From JAUUSJ01 sp051880475 (lineage in GTDB: Bacteria; Bacillota; Clostridia; Lachnospirales; Lachnospiraceae): a stretch of 20,810 nt of DNA. The DNA lies in NCBI GenBank assembly GCA_051880475.1, contig JBJEOA010000002.1, positions 1 to 20,810 of the forward strand, read 5' to 3'. Positions within the stretch are counted from its first letter, which is position 1. Every line of letters starts with the position of its first letter. Below the pieces are notes generated by a model. The model had not been told where the DNA came from. It ran no database searches and was given only the letters and a program-made list of their open reading frames with translations. Below are positions 7,604 to 15,396 of the stretch, in pieces. The position numbers and the translations under genes were made by a program.

Positions 7604-7664
7604 TGTCCTGCGTCAAGGAAAGGACAGACTAATATAGTCTGTGGTTGAGTTTTTCTCTCAACCA
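7604..7664 (+). promoter_or_regulatory. Three hairpins between the attenuator and rplJ
   Basis: TGTCCT (7604-7609) pairs with AGGACA (7621-7626); CAGACT (7625-7630) pairs with AGTCTG (7636-7641); TGGTTGAG (7642-7649) pairs with CTCAACCA (7657-7664). The first two overlap by two bases. They stand just before the AGGAGGTG ribosome binding site of rplJ. None has a U tract after it. Confidence 0.5.
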
Positions 7665-7693
7665 ATCAATAATACAGGAGGTGCAAGACAACT

Positions 7694-8188
7694 ATGGCTA
7701 AAGTAGAATTAAAACAGCCTATCGTAGATACAATCAAAGATCAGATTCAAGATGCTCAGGGTGTCGTTTTAGTTGATTACCGTGGAATCACTGTAGAACA
7801 AGATACAGCTCTTCGTAAACAGATGAGAGAATCAGATGTTGTTTACAAAGTATACAAAAACACAATGATCAAACGTGCTATCGAAGGTACAGAGTTTGAG
7901 CCATTAAGTGCTGAGCTTGAAGGACCTACAGCTATCGCAATTTCTAAGACAGATGCTACTGCGCCTGCAAGAATTTTAGCTAAATTTGCTACAGATAATA
8001 AGTTAAAAACATTAACTTTGAAATCTGGTATAGTTGAAGGTAAATACTACGACACAGATGGAATCAAAGTTATCGCTACTATTCCATCAAGAGACGAATT
8101 ACTTGCTAAGTTCCTTGGAAGTATTCAGTCCCCTATCGCAAACTTTGCTCGTGTTATCAAACAGATTGCAGAAAGCAAAGAAGCGTAA
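7694..8188 (+). CDS. rplJ: Ribosomal protein L10
   Basis: L10 of 164 residues, the base of the large-subunit stalk. The N-terminal RNA-binding domain contains GVVLVDYRGITVEQDTALRK and the YKVYKNTMIKRAI stretch that contacts 23S rRNA; the C-terminal helix (FARVIKQIAESKEA) carries the binding sites for L12 dimers. The ATG at 7694 follows an AGGAGGTG ribosome binding site. It is controlled by the L10 leader upstream and is followed by rplL after 109 nt, the usual order. Downstream, however, comes spoVT rather than rpoB. Confidence 0.97.
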   Translation: MAKVELKQPIVDTIKDQIQDAQGVVLVDYRGITVEQDTALRKQMRESDVVYKVYKNTMIKRAIEGTEFEPLSAELEGPTAIAISKTDATAPARILAKFATDNKLKTLTLKSGIVEGKYYDTDGIKVIATIPSRDELLAKFLGSIQSPIANFARVIKQIAESKEA

Positions 8189-8210
8189 GTTTGATTCGGT
8201 TTTTAATAAA

Positions 8211-8245
8211 CTGGAAAAGCAACTTCCAGCTATCGCTTAAGCTGG
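8211..8245 (+). promoter_or_regulatory. Two mutually exclusive hairpins in the rplJ-rplL spacer
   Basis: CTGGAA (8211-8216) can pair with TTCCAG (8224-8229), or CCAGCT (8226-8231) can pair with AGCTGG (8240-8245). Both use CCAG at 8226-8229, so only one can form at a time. There is no U tract. A role in mRNA processing or in setting the higher output of L12 is inference only. Confidence 0.35.
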
Positions 8246-8297
8246 TATTTATTTAAACATTATATTATATTAAAATTAAAAAATGGAGGAAATAAAG

Positions 8298-8660
8298 ATG
8301 ACAACTCAAGAAATCATTGAAGTAATCAAAGGTTTATCCGTATTAGAATTAAATGACTTAGTAAAAGCATGTGAAGAAGAATTTGGTGTATCCGCAGCAG
8401 CAGGTGTTGTAGTTGCAGCAGCAGGTGGAGCAGCAGCAGAGGAAGAGAAGACAGAGTTCGACGTAGAGTTAACAGAAATCGGTGGAGCTAAAGTTAAAGT
8501 TATCAAAGTTGTTCGTGAGATCACAGGATTAGGATTAAAAGAAGCTAAAGCAGCTGTTGATGGCGCTCCTAAGGTTATCAAAGAAGCTGTTTCTAAAGAA
8601 GAGGCTGAGGCTATCAAAGCTAAATTGGAAGCTGAAGGCGCTAAAGTTACAATTAAATAG
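8298..8660 (+). CDS. rplL: Ribosomal protein L7/L12
   Basis: L7/L12 of 120 residues, the multi-copy stalk protein that recruits translation factors to the ribosome. The N-terminal dimerisation domain (TTQEIIEVIKGLSVLELNDL) is followed by the flexible alanine-glycine hinge (about residues 35-52). The C-terminal domain holds the family core KVKVIKVVREITGLGLKEAK and VDGAPKVIKEAVSKEEAE. I use the ATG at 8298, five codons inside the longest frame, because GGAGG lies 8 nt before it and inside the longer version. It ends 18 nt before a strong terminator. Confidence 0.97.
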   Translation: MTTQEIIEVIKGLSVLELNDLVKACEEEFGVSAAAGVVVAAAGGAAAEEEKTEFDVELTEIGGAKVKVIKVVREITGLGLKEAKAAVDGAPKVIKEAVSKEEAEAIKAKLEAEGAKVTIK

Positions 8661-8677
8661 TTTAAATTGCACTTTCC

Positions 8678-8713
8678 AAGAGTCATTGCTTATCGGCAAT
8701 GGCTCTTTTTTTT
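8678..8713 (+). terminator. Intrinsic terminator of rplJL
   Basis: AAGAGTCATTGC (8678-8689) and GCAATGGCTCTT (8696-8707) form a 12-bp stem with one G-U pair and a 6-nt loop, running into eight T (8706-8713). It closes the rplJL unit 18 nt after the rplL stop, which shows that rplJL ends here instead of continuing into rpoB. Confidence 0.92.
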
Positions 8714-8835
8714 ACTTGAGTTGCTTTTCATTTACTTGGTTGCTTTGCACCTACTTTTTTAACACATGACAAAAAAGATTGTTTTTATGCCTCTATCTTC
8801 TCAACAAAAATTTTTATAAGAAACCCTTTTTGCTT

Positions 8836-8865
8836 TGTATAGATTTCTTTTTTTTAGAGATAATA
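8836..8865 (+). promoter_or_regulatory. Candidate promoter of spoVT (sigma-G or sigma-A)
   Basis: TGTATA (8836-8841) and GATAATA (8859-8865) are 17 bp apart. This resembles a sigma-G promoter (TGAATA and CATACTA), as expected for a forespore gene, but TTGTAT and GATAAT with 18 bp would also pass as a weak sigma-A promoter. The choice cannot be made from sequence. Confidence 0.35.
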
Positions 8866-8911
8866 ACATCAACTACCAAAACTGCTAAATAAAAGGGAAT
8901 GGAGGAATTTT

Positions 8912-9460
8912 ATGAAAGCTACAGGAATTGTGAGAAGAATTGATGATTTAGGCAGAGTCGTTGTCCCAAAAGAAATTCGAAGAACGCTAAGAATTCGAGA
9001 GGGGGATCCCTTAGAAATCTTTACAGACCGAGAAGGCGAGGTGATTCTAAAAAAATACTCTCCAATCGGAGAGCTTAGCACCTTTGCCCAGCAATACGCA
9101 GACGCAGTAAATAAAACTCTTGGACATATGGTTTGCATTAGTGACCGTGACCAGATTATCGCTGCATCGGGCATTTTAAAAAAAGAGCTACTCGGCGCCT
9201 CTCTTCACCCAAGTTTAGAAGAAAATATTGAAAAGCGAAAAACAATTCTCTCTAAAAGAGGCGAAAAAGATTTTATTTCTATTACAAAATACAATGGTGA
9301 GGGAATTTTATCAGAAGCAATTTCTACTATTATCTGTCAGGGAGATGCCATCGGTGCTGTAATTATATTTTCCAAAGAGCCCAATATACAGTTTGGACTA
9401 ATTGAAAAAACACAAGTAATTACGGGGGCATATTTTCTAGGAAAACAGATGGAAGCATAA
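8912..9460 (+). CDS. spoVT: Stage V sporulation protein T, AbrB-family regulator
   Basis: 182-residue regulator with the SpoVT architecture. Residues 1-50 are an AbrB/SpoVT swapped-hairpin DNA-binding domain (MKATGIVRRIDDLGRVVVPK, then EIRRTLRIREGDPLEIF). Residues about 55-180 form a GAF-like C-terminal domain. In B. subtilis SpoVT is a sigma-G-dependent regulator that tunes forespore genes and affects germination. Length and domain order match SpoVT; AbrB itself is about 95 residues and lacks the GAF part. An ATGGAGG ribosome binding site precedes the ATG. It stands alone on the plus strand after the rplJL terminator. Confidence 0.92.
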   Translation: MKATGIVRRIDDLGRVVVPKEIRRTLRIREGDPLEIFTDREGEVILKKYSPIGELSTFAQQYADAVNKTLGHMVCISDRDQIIAASGILKKELLGASLHPSLEENIEKRKTILSKRGEKDFISITKYNGEGILSEAISTIICQGDAIGAVIIFSKEPNIQFGLIEKTQVITGAYFLGKQMEA

Positions 9461-9489
9461 ATCAAATCATTGCCACTCTCTATTTAAAA

Positions 9490-9576
9490 GTTACTATTCA
9501 CGGCAAATATGCCATATTCACACTCATAAAAACAAAACAGCTCATCATCTAAGACAATAAAGCCATGAATAGTAAC
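9490..9576. repeat. 87-nt element bounded by a 15-bp inverted repeat
   Basis: GTTACTATTCACGGC (9490-9504) and GCCATGAATAGTAAC (9562-9576) are inverted copies with one mismatch that is a G-U pair in plus-strand RNA. Inside the left arm GGC (9502-9504) can also pair with the nearby GCC at 9511-9513. No coding pattern is convincing in the interior. It lies 29 nt after spoVT in a 284-nt non-coding gap. It could be a small palindromic mobile repeat, a processed RNA hairpin or a poor terminator on either strand. The rest of the gap (9577-9744) is AT-rich; I see no T-box, riboswitch or good promoter there. Confidence 0.5.
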
Positions 9577-9744
9577 AAAAAAATAAAAATAAACGATGAC
9601 AAACTTTTATTTTCGTTGTAAGATATACGTATATGCTTAAAAAGTATACAAGATTATTTGTCTTTGGCAAAAGAGTATCTTAATTACTCCATAATGTATA
9701 CATAAATTTACAGAATATTTTATTAAGAAAGAGAGGAAAATATT

Positions 9745-11124
9745 ATGTCAGAGAATCAAAAGATTCCTTATAAAATTTATCTTGAGGAGAGTGAGCTTCC
9801 AACACAGTGGTATAATGTACGCGCTGATATGAAAAATAAACCAGCTCCACTCTTAAACCCAGCAACACTTCAACCTATGACGGCGAAAGATTTAGCTCCT
9901 GTATTTTGTGATGACCTTATCGCACAAGAGCTTGACGATACAACAGCTTACTTCGATATTCCAGAAGAAATCTTAACATTTTATAAAATGTATCGTCCAT
10001 CTCCACTTGTTCGTGCTTATTTCCTTGAGAAAGCACTTGGCACTCCTGCAAAAATTTATTATAAATTTGAGGGAAATAATACATCTGGAAGCCACAAATT
10101 AAATTCCGCTATCGCTCAGGCTTATTATGCAAAGAAACAAGGCTTAAAGGGTGTCACAACTGAGACAGGTGCTGGTCAGTGGGGAACTGCTCTTTCTATG
10201 GCTTGTTCCTATTTTGATTTAGATTGTAAGGTATATATGGTTAAATGCTCCTATGAGCAAAAACCTTTCCGCCGCGAAGTTATGCGTACTTACGGTGCAA
10301 ATGTAACACCTTCTCCATCTGATACAACAGCAGTTGGACGTCAAATTTTAGAGAAATTCCCTGGAACAACAGGAAGCCTTGGCTGTGCTATCTCTGAGGC
10401 AGTAGAAGTTGCAACTACAAACGAGGGATACCGCTATGTTCTTGGTTCCGTTCTCTCTCAAGTACTTCTTCACCAATCTGTAATCGGTCTTGAGACAAAG
10501 GCAGCTCTCGATAAATACGGTATCACACCTGATATTATCATCGGCTGTGCTGGCGGCGGTTCTAACCTTGGCGGACTTATCTCTCCATTTATGGGCGAGA
10601 AGCTTCGCGGCGAGAAAGATTATAGATTTATCGCTGTTGAGCCTGCAAGCTGTCCAAGCTTCACCCGCGGTAAATATGCTTACGACTTCTGCGATACAGG
10701 TATGATTTGTCCACTCGCAAAAATGTACACACTCGGAAGTGGATTTATCCCATCTGCTAATCATGCGGGAGGACTCCGTTTCCACGGTATGAGTTCTGTA
10801 TTATCTCAGTTATACGATGATGGCTTGATGGAAGCTGTAGCTGTAGAGCAGACATCCGTATTTGAGGCTGCTACACAGTTTGCCCGCGTAGAGGGAATTT
10901 TACCAGCTCCTGAAAGCAGCCATGCAATCCGTGTTGCCATCGATGAGGCATTAAAATGCAAGGAGACTGGTGAAGAAAAGACAATCGTATTTGGTCTTAC
11001 TGGAACTGGATATTTTGACCTTCTCGCTTACCAAAAATATAACGATGGTATTATGGGTGATTATATTCCTACAGATGAGGACCTCGCTGTTGGATTTGCT
11101 GGTCTTCCAAAAGTTGAGAAATAG
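9745..11124 (+). CDS. trpB2: Tryptophan synthase beta-chain-like PLP enzyme (TrpB2 type)
   Basis: 459-residue fold-type II PLP enzyme of the TrpB2 group, longer than the usual TrpB1 (about 390-400). The PLP lysine is K118 in NNTSGSHKLNSA; the catalytic-loop motif ETGAGQWGTALS follows, then the phosphate-binding glycine loop GCAGGGSNLGG. The N-terminal extension with the pattern YNVRADM and RPSPLVRA is typical of TrpB2. TrpB enzymes join indole and serine into tryptophan; TrpB2 forms are often thought to act on free indole without TrpA. Here it stands alone: no trpA or other trp gene is near. An AGAGAGG ribosome binding site precedes the ATG at 9745. A bidirectional terminator closes it. A different PLP-dependent substrate cannot be excluded. 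Confidence 0.88.
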   Translation: MSENQKIPYKIYLEESELPTQWYNVRADMKNKPAPLLNPATLQPMTAKDLAPVFCDDLIAQELDDTTAYFDIPEEILTFYKMYRPSPLVRAYFLEKALGTPAKIYYKFEGNNTSGSHKLNSAIAQAYYAKKQGLKGVTTETGAGQWGTALSMACSYFDLDCKVYMVKCSYEQKPFRREVMRTYGANVTPSPSDTTAVGRQILEKFPGTTGSLGCAISEAVEVATTNEGYRYVLGSVLSQVLLHQSVIGLETKAALDKYGITPDIIIGCAGGGSNLGGLISPFMGEKLRGEKDYRFIAVEPASCPSFTRGKYAYDFCDTGMICPLAKMYTLGSGFIPSANHAGGLRFHGMSSVLSQLYDDGLMEAVAVEQTSVFEAATQFARVEGILPAPESSHAIRVAIDEALKCKETGEEKTIVFGLTGTGYFDLLAYQKYNDGIMGDYIPTDEDLAVGFAGLPKVEK

Positions 11125-11185
11125 AATACTTAGTGATTGTAAGAACACGAAGTGTGGAGCAATCGGATTTTTAGCAAAAAATAAT

Positions 11186-11226
11186 AAAAAAGTCATCGCA
11201 AGATTTTACTTGCGATGACTTTTTTT
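11186..11226. terminator. Bidirectional terminator between trpB2 and uxuB
   Basis: AGTCATCGCAAG (11191-11202) and CTTGCGATGACT (11209-11220) form a perfect 12-bp stem with a 6-nt loop. It is flanked by A5-6 on the left and T6-7 on the right, so it has a U tract on both strands. It serves the two convergent units, trpB2 (plus) and the uronate operon (minus). Confidence 0.92.
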
Positions 11227-11274
11227 ATGGCAGTACCTGCAATAACAGGCATATCTATCCAATAAATTTTGTTA

Positions 11275-12861
11275 TTAAGCTACATACTTCTTTAATGTTT
11301 TGCGAACCGCTCCTGGTCCTGCCATTAACTCTTTAAAATATCCAATTACGGTATCTGCTAATCCACATTCATATAAATCAACACCAAAAACTGCCTTATT
11401 AGATAAAATTGGAGTAAGTTTTTGCTCATCAACTTCCTCTCCCAATTTCATTCCCTCTAAATACTGCTGCATTGTAGAAAGTAATGGGTCAGAACTGCAT
11501 GAAAAAGCATTTCCCTCATCATCAACTGCGATAAGATAACGCAGCCAACCAGCTAATACAAGTGGAATTAATTTCAACTCGCTTACTTCATGATCATTTG
11601 AGGCAATATAAGCCTTAATTGTCTCTCCAAAACGAATCGCTAATTTTTGTGATGTATCTGTCGCAATACGCTGTGGTGTGTCAGGCATAAATACATTTGG
11701 AAGTCTTACCTCAAGCACTTCTTTTAAGAACTGCTCTGGCTCAATAACTCCTGGGTCTACTACAAATGGCATCCCCTCATTATATCCCATTTTCGTAATA
11801 AATGTAGAGAGTTCTTTATCTTCCATCTCTTTAGCAATTGACTCATATCCTAAAAGACATCCATAGATTGCAAGGCAAGTGTGAAGCGGATTTAAGCAAG
11901 TACATACTTTCATCTTTTCCACCTTATTTACAGTATCCCTATCTGTAATAATCACACCCACTTCTTCAAGAGCTGGTCTTCCATTTGGGAATTTATCCTC
12001 AATAACTAAATATTGTGGCTTCTCTGCATTTACAAACGCCGCTGTAAATGTATTTTTTGTTGTAATAAATGGACTGATTCCCTCTAAACCATCTTCTAAT
12101 AGTTTTTCTTCTACCATTTTATTTGGGCGAGGTGTAATTTTATCAATCATACTCCAAGGAAATGCGATATCATTTTTTAGATAATCATATTCTTCCTGCG
12201 TAATTTTTCCGTTATCTAACCATGCCTTCGCAATCTCCATTACTGCCATCTGTAGCTTTTCTCCATTGTGAGAACAGTTATCCATAGAAACGAGAGAGAG
12301 TGGTAAACCACACGCAGCCTTTCTCTCAAGACACATAGCTGCAAGCTGTGCCATAAATGACTTACAATTTTTAGGACCATTTTCCATATCTTCTCTTACT
12401 GCTGGAACAATTTCTTGTTTCGCATTGCGAAGAGAATATCCTTTTTCTGTAATAGTAAAGGAAACCATCTGTAAACTCGGCTTTTTAAATATTTCCGCGA
12501 TTTTTTCGCTGTCGTAAAGCATTGTCAAACTCTGTGCTAAAGAGCCAATCACTTCTTTTTCTATACTGCCATCTACATTCAAAGTAACAGCAACTGTCAA
12601 ATTATCATAAGGGCGGAAACATTTTGTAACGATTTCATCGTCATATCCCTCACAGCATACAATTCCTGTATCCATTTTGCCCATCTCAATTAAGCGTTGG
12701 CATAATGTGCCTGAAAAGATACGAAAAATATTTCCAGAACCAAAATGCATCCACTGTGGAGATTCTTTCGTATTTTCTACGATTTTTTCTACATCATACT
12801 GTGGAAGATGATAGCCCTTCCAAGCCTCTTTATTTTGTATAGATTTTAAAGATAATTCCAT
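11275..12861 (-). CDS. uxuB: Fructuronate reductase (mannitol dehydrogenase family)
   Basis: 528-residue long-chain polyol dehydrogenase. In this context it reduces D-fructuronate to D-mannonate with NADH. FGSGNIFRIF (about residue 40) is the N-terminal dinucleotide-binding motif. FPWSMIDKITPRP matches the mannitol dehydrogenase family signature, and K-x5-LN-x2-H (near residue 320, in KVCTCLNPLHTCLAIYG) holds the Lys, Asn and His expected in the active site. I choose the second ATG at 12861, because GAAGG lies 8 nt before it and only 2 nt before the ATG at 12867. It is last in the operon, 20 nt after uxuA, and ends before a strong terminator. Tagaturonate or mannitol as substrate is less likely given the uxuA neighbour. 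Confidence 0.88.
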   Translation of the reverse strand: MELSLKSIQNKEAWKGYHLPQYDVEKIVENTKESPQWMHFGSGNIFRIFSGTLCQRLIEMGKMDTGIVCCEGYDDEIVTKCFRPYDNLTVAVTLNVDGSIEKEVIGSLAQSLTMLYDSEKIAEIFKKPSLQMVSFTITEKGYSLRNAKQEIVPAVREDMENGPKNCKSFMAQLAAMCLERKAACGLPLSLVSMDNCSHNGEKLQMAVMEIAKAWLDNGKITQEEYDYLKNDIAFPWSMIDKITPRPNKMVEEKLLEDGLEGISPFITTKNTFTAAFVNAEKPQYLVIEDKFPNGRPALEEVGVIITDRDTVNKVEKMKVCTCLNPLHTCLAIYGCLLGYESIAKEMEDKELSTFITKMGYNEGMPFVVDPGVIEPEQFLKEVLEVRLPNVFMPDTPQRIATDTSQKLAIRFGETIKAYIASNDHEVSELKLIPLVLAGWLRYLIAVDDEGNAFSCSSDPLLSTMQQYLEGMKLGEEVDEQKLTPILSNKAVFGVDLYECGLADTVIGYFKELMAGPGAVRKTLKKYVA

Positions 12862-12881
12862 TTTCATTTCCTTCTTTCTAT

Positions 12882-13958
12882 CTATTCTCCAACTTCTCCA
12901 TCTAATTTATTAAGCATATCCCAACAGCCCCATAGATACATAATTCCAAGAGCTCTGTCATAAAGTCCATATCCCGGTCTGCATTGTTCACCCCAGATAT
13001 GTCTTCCGTGGTCTGGACGAGCATATCCTGTATATCCACAGTCATGATATGCCTTCATAATTTCCAAAATTCCGACATCCCCATCGCAGTCACGGTGAGA
13101 AGCCTCAGTGAAATCTCCATTCTCAAAATGCTTTACATTGCGAATATGGGCAAAGGCAATTCTGTCACAATAAGTGCGAATAATATCTGGCACATTATTA
13201 TTTGGATTTGCACCAAGAGAACCAGAGCAAAGACAAAGACAGTTATACTCATCATCCACCATATTTAAAAACTTTCCGATGGATTCTTTATCACATAATA
13301 AACGAGGAATTCCAAAAATATCCCATGGTGGGTCATCTTGGTGGATTGCCATTTTAATTCCTGTCTCATGGCAAGTTGGCATAATTGCTTCAAGAAAATA
13401 TTTTAAATTTTCCCAAAGTTTTTCTTTTGTCACTGGTCGATACGCCTCAAAGAGCTCATCTAATTTTGCCATACGCTCTGGCTCCCATCCTGGGAATGTC
13501 ATGCCGTGAAGATTATTTAAGATATATTCTGCCATCTCTTTATAATCTTCATGAATTTTAGATTTCTCATAAAATAATGCTGTGGAGCCGTCCTCTAACG
13601 GATGAAATAAATCTGTTCTTGTCCAGTCAAAAATCGGCATGAAATTATAAGTAACAACTTTTACCCCAAACTTTGCCAAGTTTCTCAAAGTTTGTTTATA
13701 ATTCTCAATATATTTATCACGAGTTGGAAGTCCAATCTTAATATCATCATGAACATTTACACTCTCAACAACATCCATATTAAATCCTGCACCCTCGATT
13801 TGGCGACGCATTTCTTCAATTTCTTCTACTTCCCAAACTTCACCTGCTGGCTTTTGATGTAAGGCCCAGACAAGACCTGTCACGCCTGGAATCTGTTTAA
13901 TCTGCTCTTGTGTGATACTATCATTTCCCTCGCCGTACCAACGAAATGTCATCTTCAT
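12882..13958 (-). CDS. uxuA: Mannonate dehydratase
   Basis: 358-residue enzyme of the UxuA family (TIM barrel), which converts D-mannonate to 2-keto-3-deoxy-D-gluconate. It begins MKMTFRWYGEGNDSIT, the family's diagnostic N-terminus. The metal-binding residues are all visible: His in MAIHQDDPPWDIFG, Cys in CLCLCSGSLG, His in IAFAHIRNVK and Asp in GYARPDHGRHIWGE. The length is normal. An AAGGAGG site lies 7 nt before the ATG at 13958. It sits 23 nt after uxaC and 20 nt before uxuB in the uronate operon. The only piece missing to reach central metabolism is KDG kinase and KDPG aldolase, which are not in this window. Confidence 0.96.
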   Translation of the reverse strand: MKMTFRWYGEGNDSITQEQIKQIPGVTGLVWALHQKPAGEVWEVEEIEEMRRQIEGAGFNMDVVESVNVHDDIKIGLPTRDKYIENYKQTLRNLAKFGVKVVTYNFMPIFDWTRTDLFHPLEDGSTALFYEKSKIHEDYKEMAEYILNNLHGMTFPGWEPERMAKLDELFEAYRPVTKEKLWENLKYFLEAIMPTCHETGIKMAIHQDDPPWDIFGIPRLLCDKESIGKFLNMVDDEYNCLCLCSGSLGANPNNNVPDIIRTYCDRIAFAHIRNVKHFENGDFTEASHRDCDGDVGILEIMKAYHDCGYTGYARPDHGRHIWGEQCRPGYGLYDRALGIMYLWGCWDMLNKLDGEVGE

Positions 13959-13981
13959 AAAGTTTCCTCCTTATCTATAAT

Positions 13982-15382
13982 CTATACATCAAAGCGGAAA
14001 AATTTATTTGTATTATTATAACAAATGTCTTCCACGATTTTCTTTAACTGCTTCTCGTCGCATGGATACTGACCTTCCTCAACCCACTCTCCAATTAACT
14101 CACATAAAATACGTCTAAAATATTCATGTCTTGTATAACTTAAGAAGGAGCGAGAATCTGTCAACATTCCTACAAATTGACCTAATACTCCATTTGCAGC
14201 TAAATCACAAATCTGAGCTCTCATTCCAAGACGATTATCATTAAACCACCATGCACTTCCAAGCTGCATTTTTCCAGCTACACCGCCATCTTGGAAACAA
14301 GCCATAATCGTAGCAATAGCTGTATTATCAAGTGGACTGAGTGAATAGAAAATCATCTTAGGGAGTCCCTCATTTTCTAAAAACGCATTTAATAAAGGTG
14401 CAAGATTCTCTACGCCAGACTGACTATTTACTGCATCAAATCCTGTGTCTGCGCCGAGCTTTTTATACTGTGGTTTATTACAGTTTCTAAGACATCCAAA
14501 ATGAATTTGCATAACCCAATTTTTCTCTGTGTATTTTTTCGCACATGCAATTGTCACTACTGTCTTATATGCATCTACGAGAGATTTCCCAACTTTTTCT
14601 CCCTTTCTTGCAAGCATGAATGCCTCATTTGCAATATCCATATTTGGCTCTTCAAACATACAATAATCTAAACCGTGGTCTGCACAAAGACAGCCATGCT
14701 CGTCAAAATAGTCGATACGCTGGCATAATGCTTCGATGACATCTTCTACACAATTAAATTTCTTTCCCATAGTATCTTCGAACTTAGCCATATAGTCACA
14801 AAACTCTGGTTTTTCAATATTGATTGCCTTATCTGGACGAAAAGCTGGTAAAACTTTTATCTGCATTGACTCGTCTTTTGCAATAACCTCATGCCAATAT
14901 AAATCGTCAATTGGGTCATCTGTTGTGCAGATTGCCTTTACATCAAATTTTTCCATAAGCTGACGAGCAGAATAATTTTTTAATACCTCGTTGCATTTAT
15001 CATAAATTTCATCTGCATTTTCTTCTGTCAAAGGCTCTGTCACACCAAAACCTCTCTGAAGTTCTAAATGACTCCAGTGATAAATTGGATTTCCCATAAT
15101 CTGAGGCATTGTTTTTGCAAATGCTCGAAACTTCTCGCGGTCAGAAGCATCTCCTGTAATTGCTTCTTCTGGCATACCAGCCGCACGCATCAAACGCCAT
15201 TTATAGTGGTCTCCTCCAAGCCAAACTTGGGAGATATTGTCAAATTTTCTATCTTCTGCAATCTCTCTTGGATTAATATGACAATGATAATCAATAATCG
15301 GCATTTTCTCTGCATACTCATGATATAATTTTTTTGCTGTTTCAGTTGACAATAAAAAATCCTGATCCATAAATTCTCTCAT
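13982..15382 (-). CDS. uxaC: Glucuronate isomerase
   Basis: 466-residue uronate isomerase, a member of the amidohydrolase superfamily, which converts D-glucuronate to D-fructuronate (and D-galacturonate to D-tagaturonate). PIIDYHCHINPREIAED carries the HxH metal-binding motif near the N-terminus. Further family blocks are ICTTDDPIDDLYWH, MQIHFGCLRNCN, YSLSPLDNTAIATIMACF and MLTDSRSFLSYTRHEYFRR. The length matches E. coli UxaC (470). An AAAGGAG site precedes the ATG at 15382. It follows dctM by 14 nt. Because only uxuA and uxuB accompany it and not uxaA or uxaB, the operon is best read as a glucuronate pathway. Confidence 0.96.
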   Translation of the reverse strand: MREFMDQDFLLSTETAKKLYHEYAEKMPIIDYHCHINPREIAEDRKFDNISQVWLGGDHYKWRLMRAAGMPEEAITGDASDREKFRAFAKTMPQIMGNPIYHWSHLELQRGFGVTEPLTEENADEIYDKCNEVLKNYSARQLMEKFDVKAICTTDDPIDDLYWHEVIAKDESMQIKVLPAFRPDKAINIEKPEFCDYMAKFEDTMGKKFNCVEDVIEALCQRIDYFDEHGCLCADHGLDYCMFEEPNMDIANEAFMLARKGEKVGKSLVDAYKTVVTIACAKKYTEKNWVMQIHFGCLRNCNKPQYKKLGADTGFDAVNSQSGVENLAPLLNAFLENEGLPKMIFYSLSPLDNTAIATIMACFQDGGVAGKMQLGSAWWFNDNRLGMRAQICDLAANGVLGQFVGMLTDSRSFLSYTRHEYFRRILCELIGEWVEEGQYPCDEKQLKKIVEDICYNNTNKFFRFDV

Positions 15383-15396
15383 TTTTTTCTCCTTTC

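Noticed and set aside
7456..7665. Minus-strand open frame over the rplJ leader
   Set aside because: Covers the conserved L10 leader RNA and its terminator, so it is not coding.
8306..8686. Open frame of 126 codons on the minus strand over rplL
   Set aside because: Mirror of the alanine-rich L12 coding sequence; low-complexity Ser/Ala/Thr product.
9577..9744. Possible T-box or trp leader before trpB2
   Set aside because: I found no T-box sequence, no leader peptide rich in Trp codons and no terminator; only short repeats such as two GTATAC copies (9644-9649, 9696-9701) and a 5-bp hairpin.
10348..10785. Open frame of 145 codons on the minus strand inside trpB2
   Set aside because: Antisense to the most conserved part of trpB2, without a ribosome binding site.
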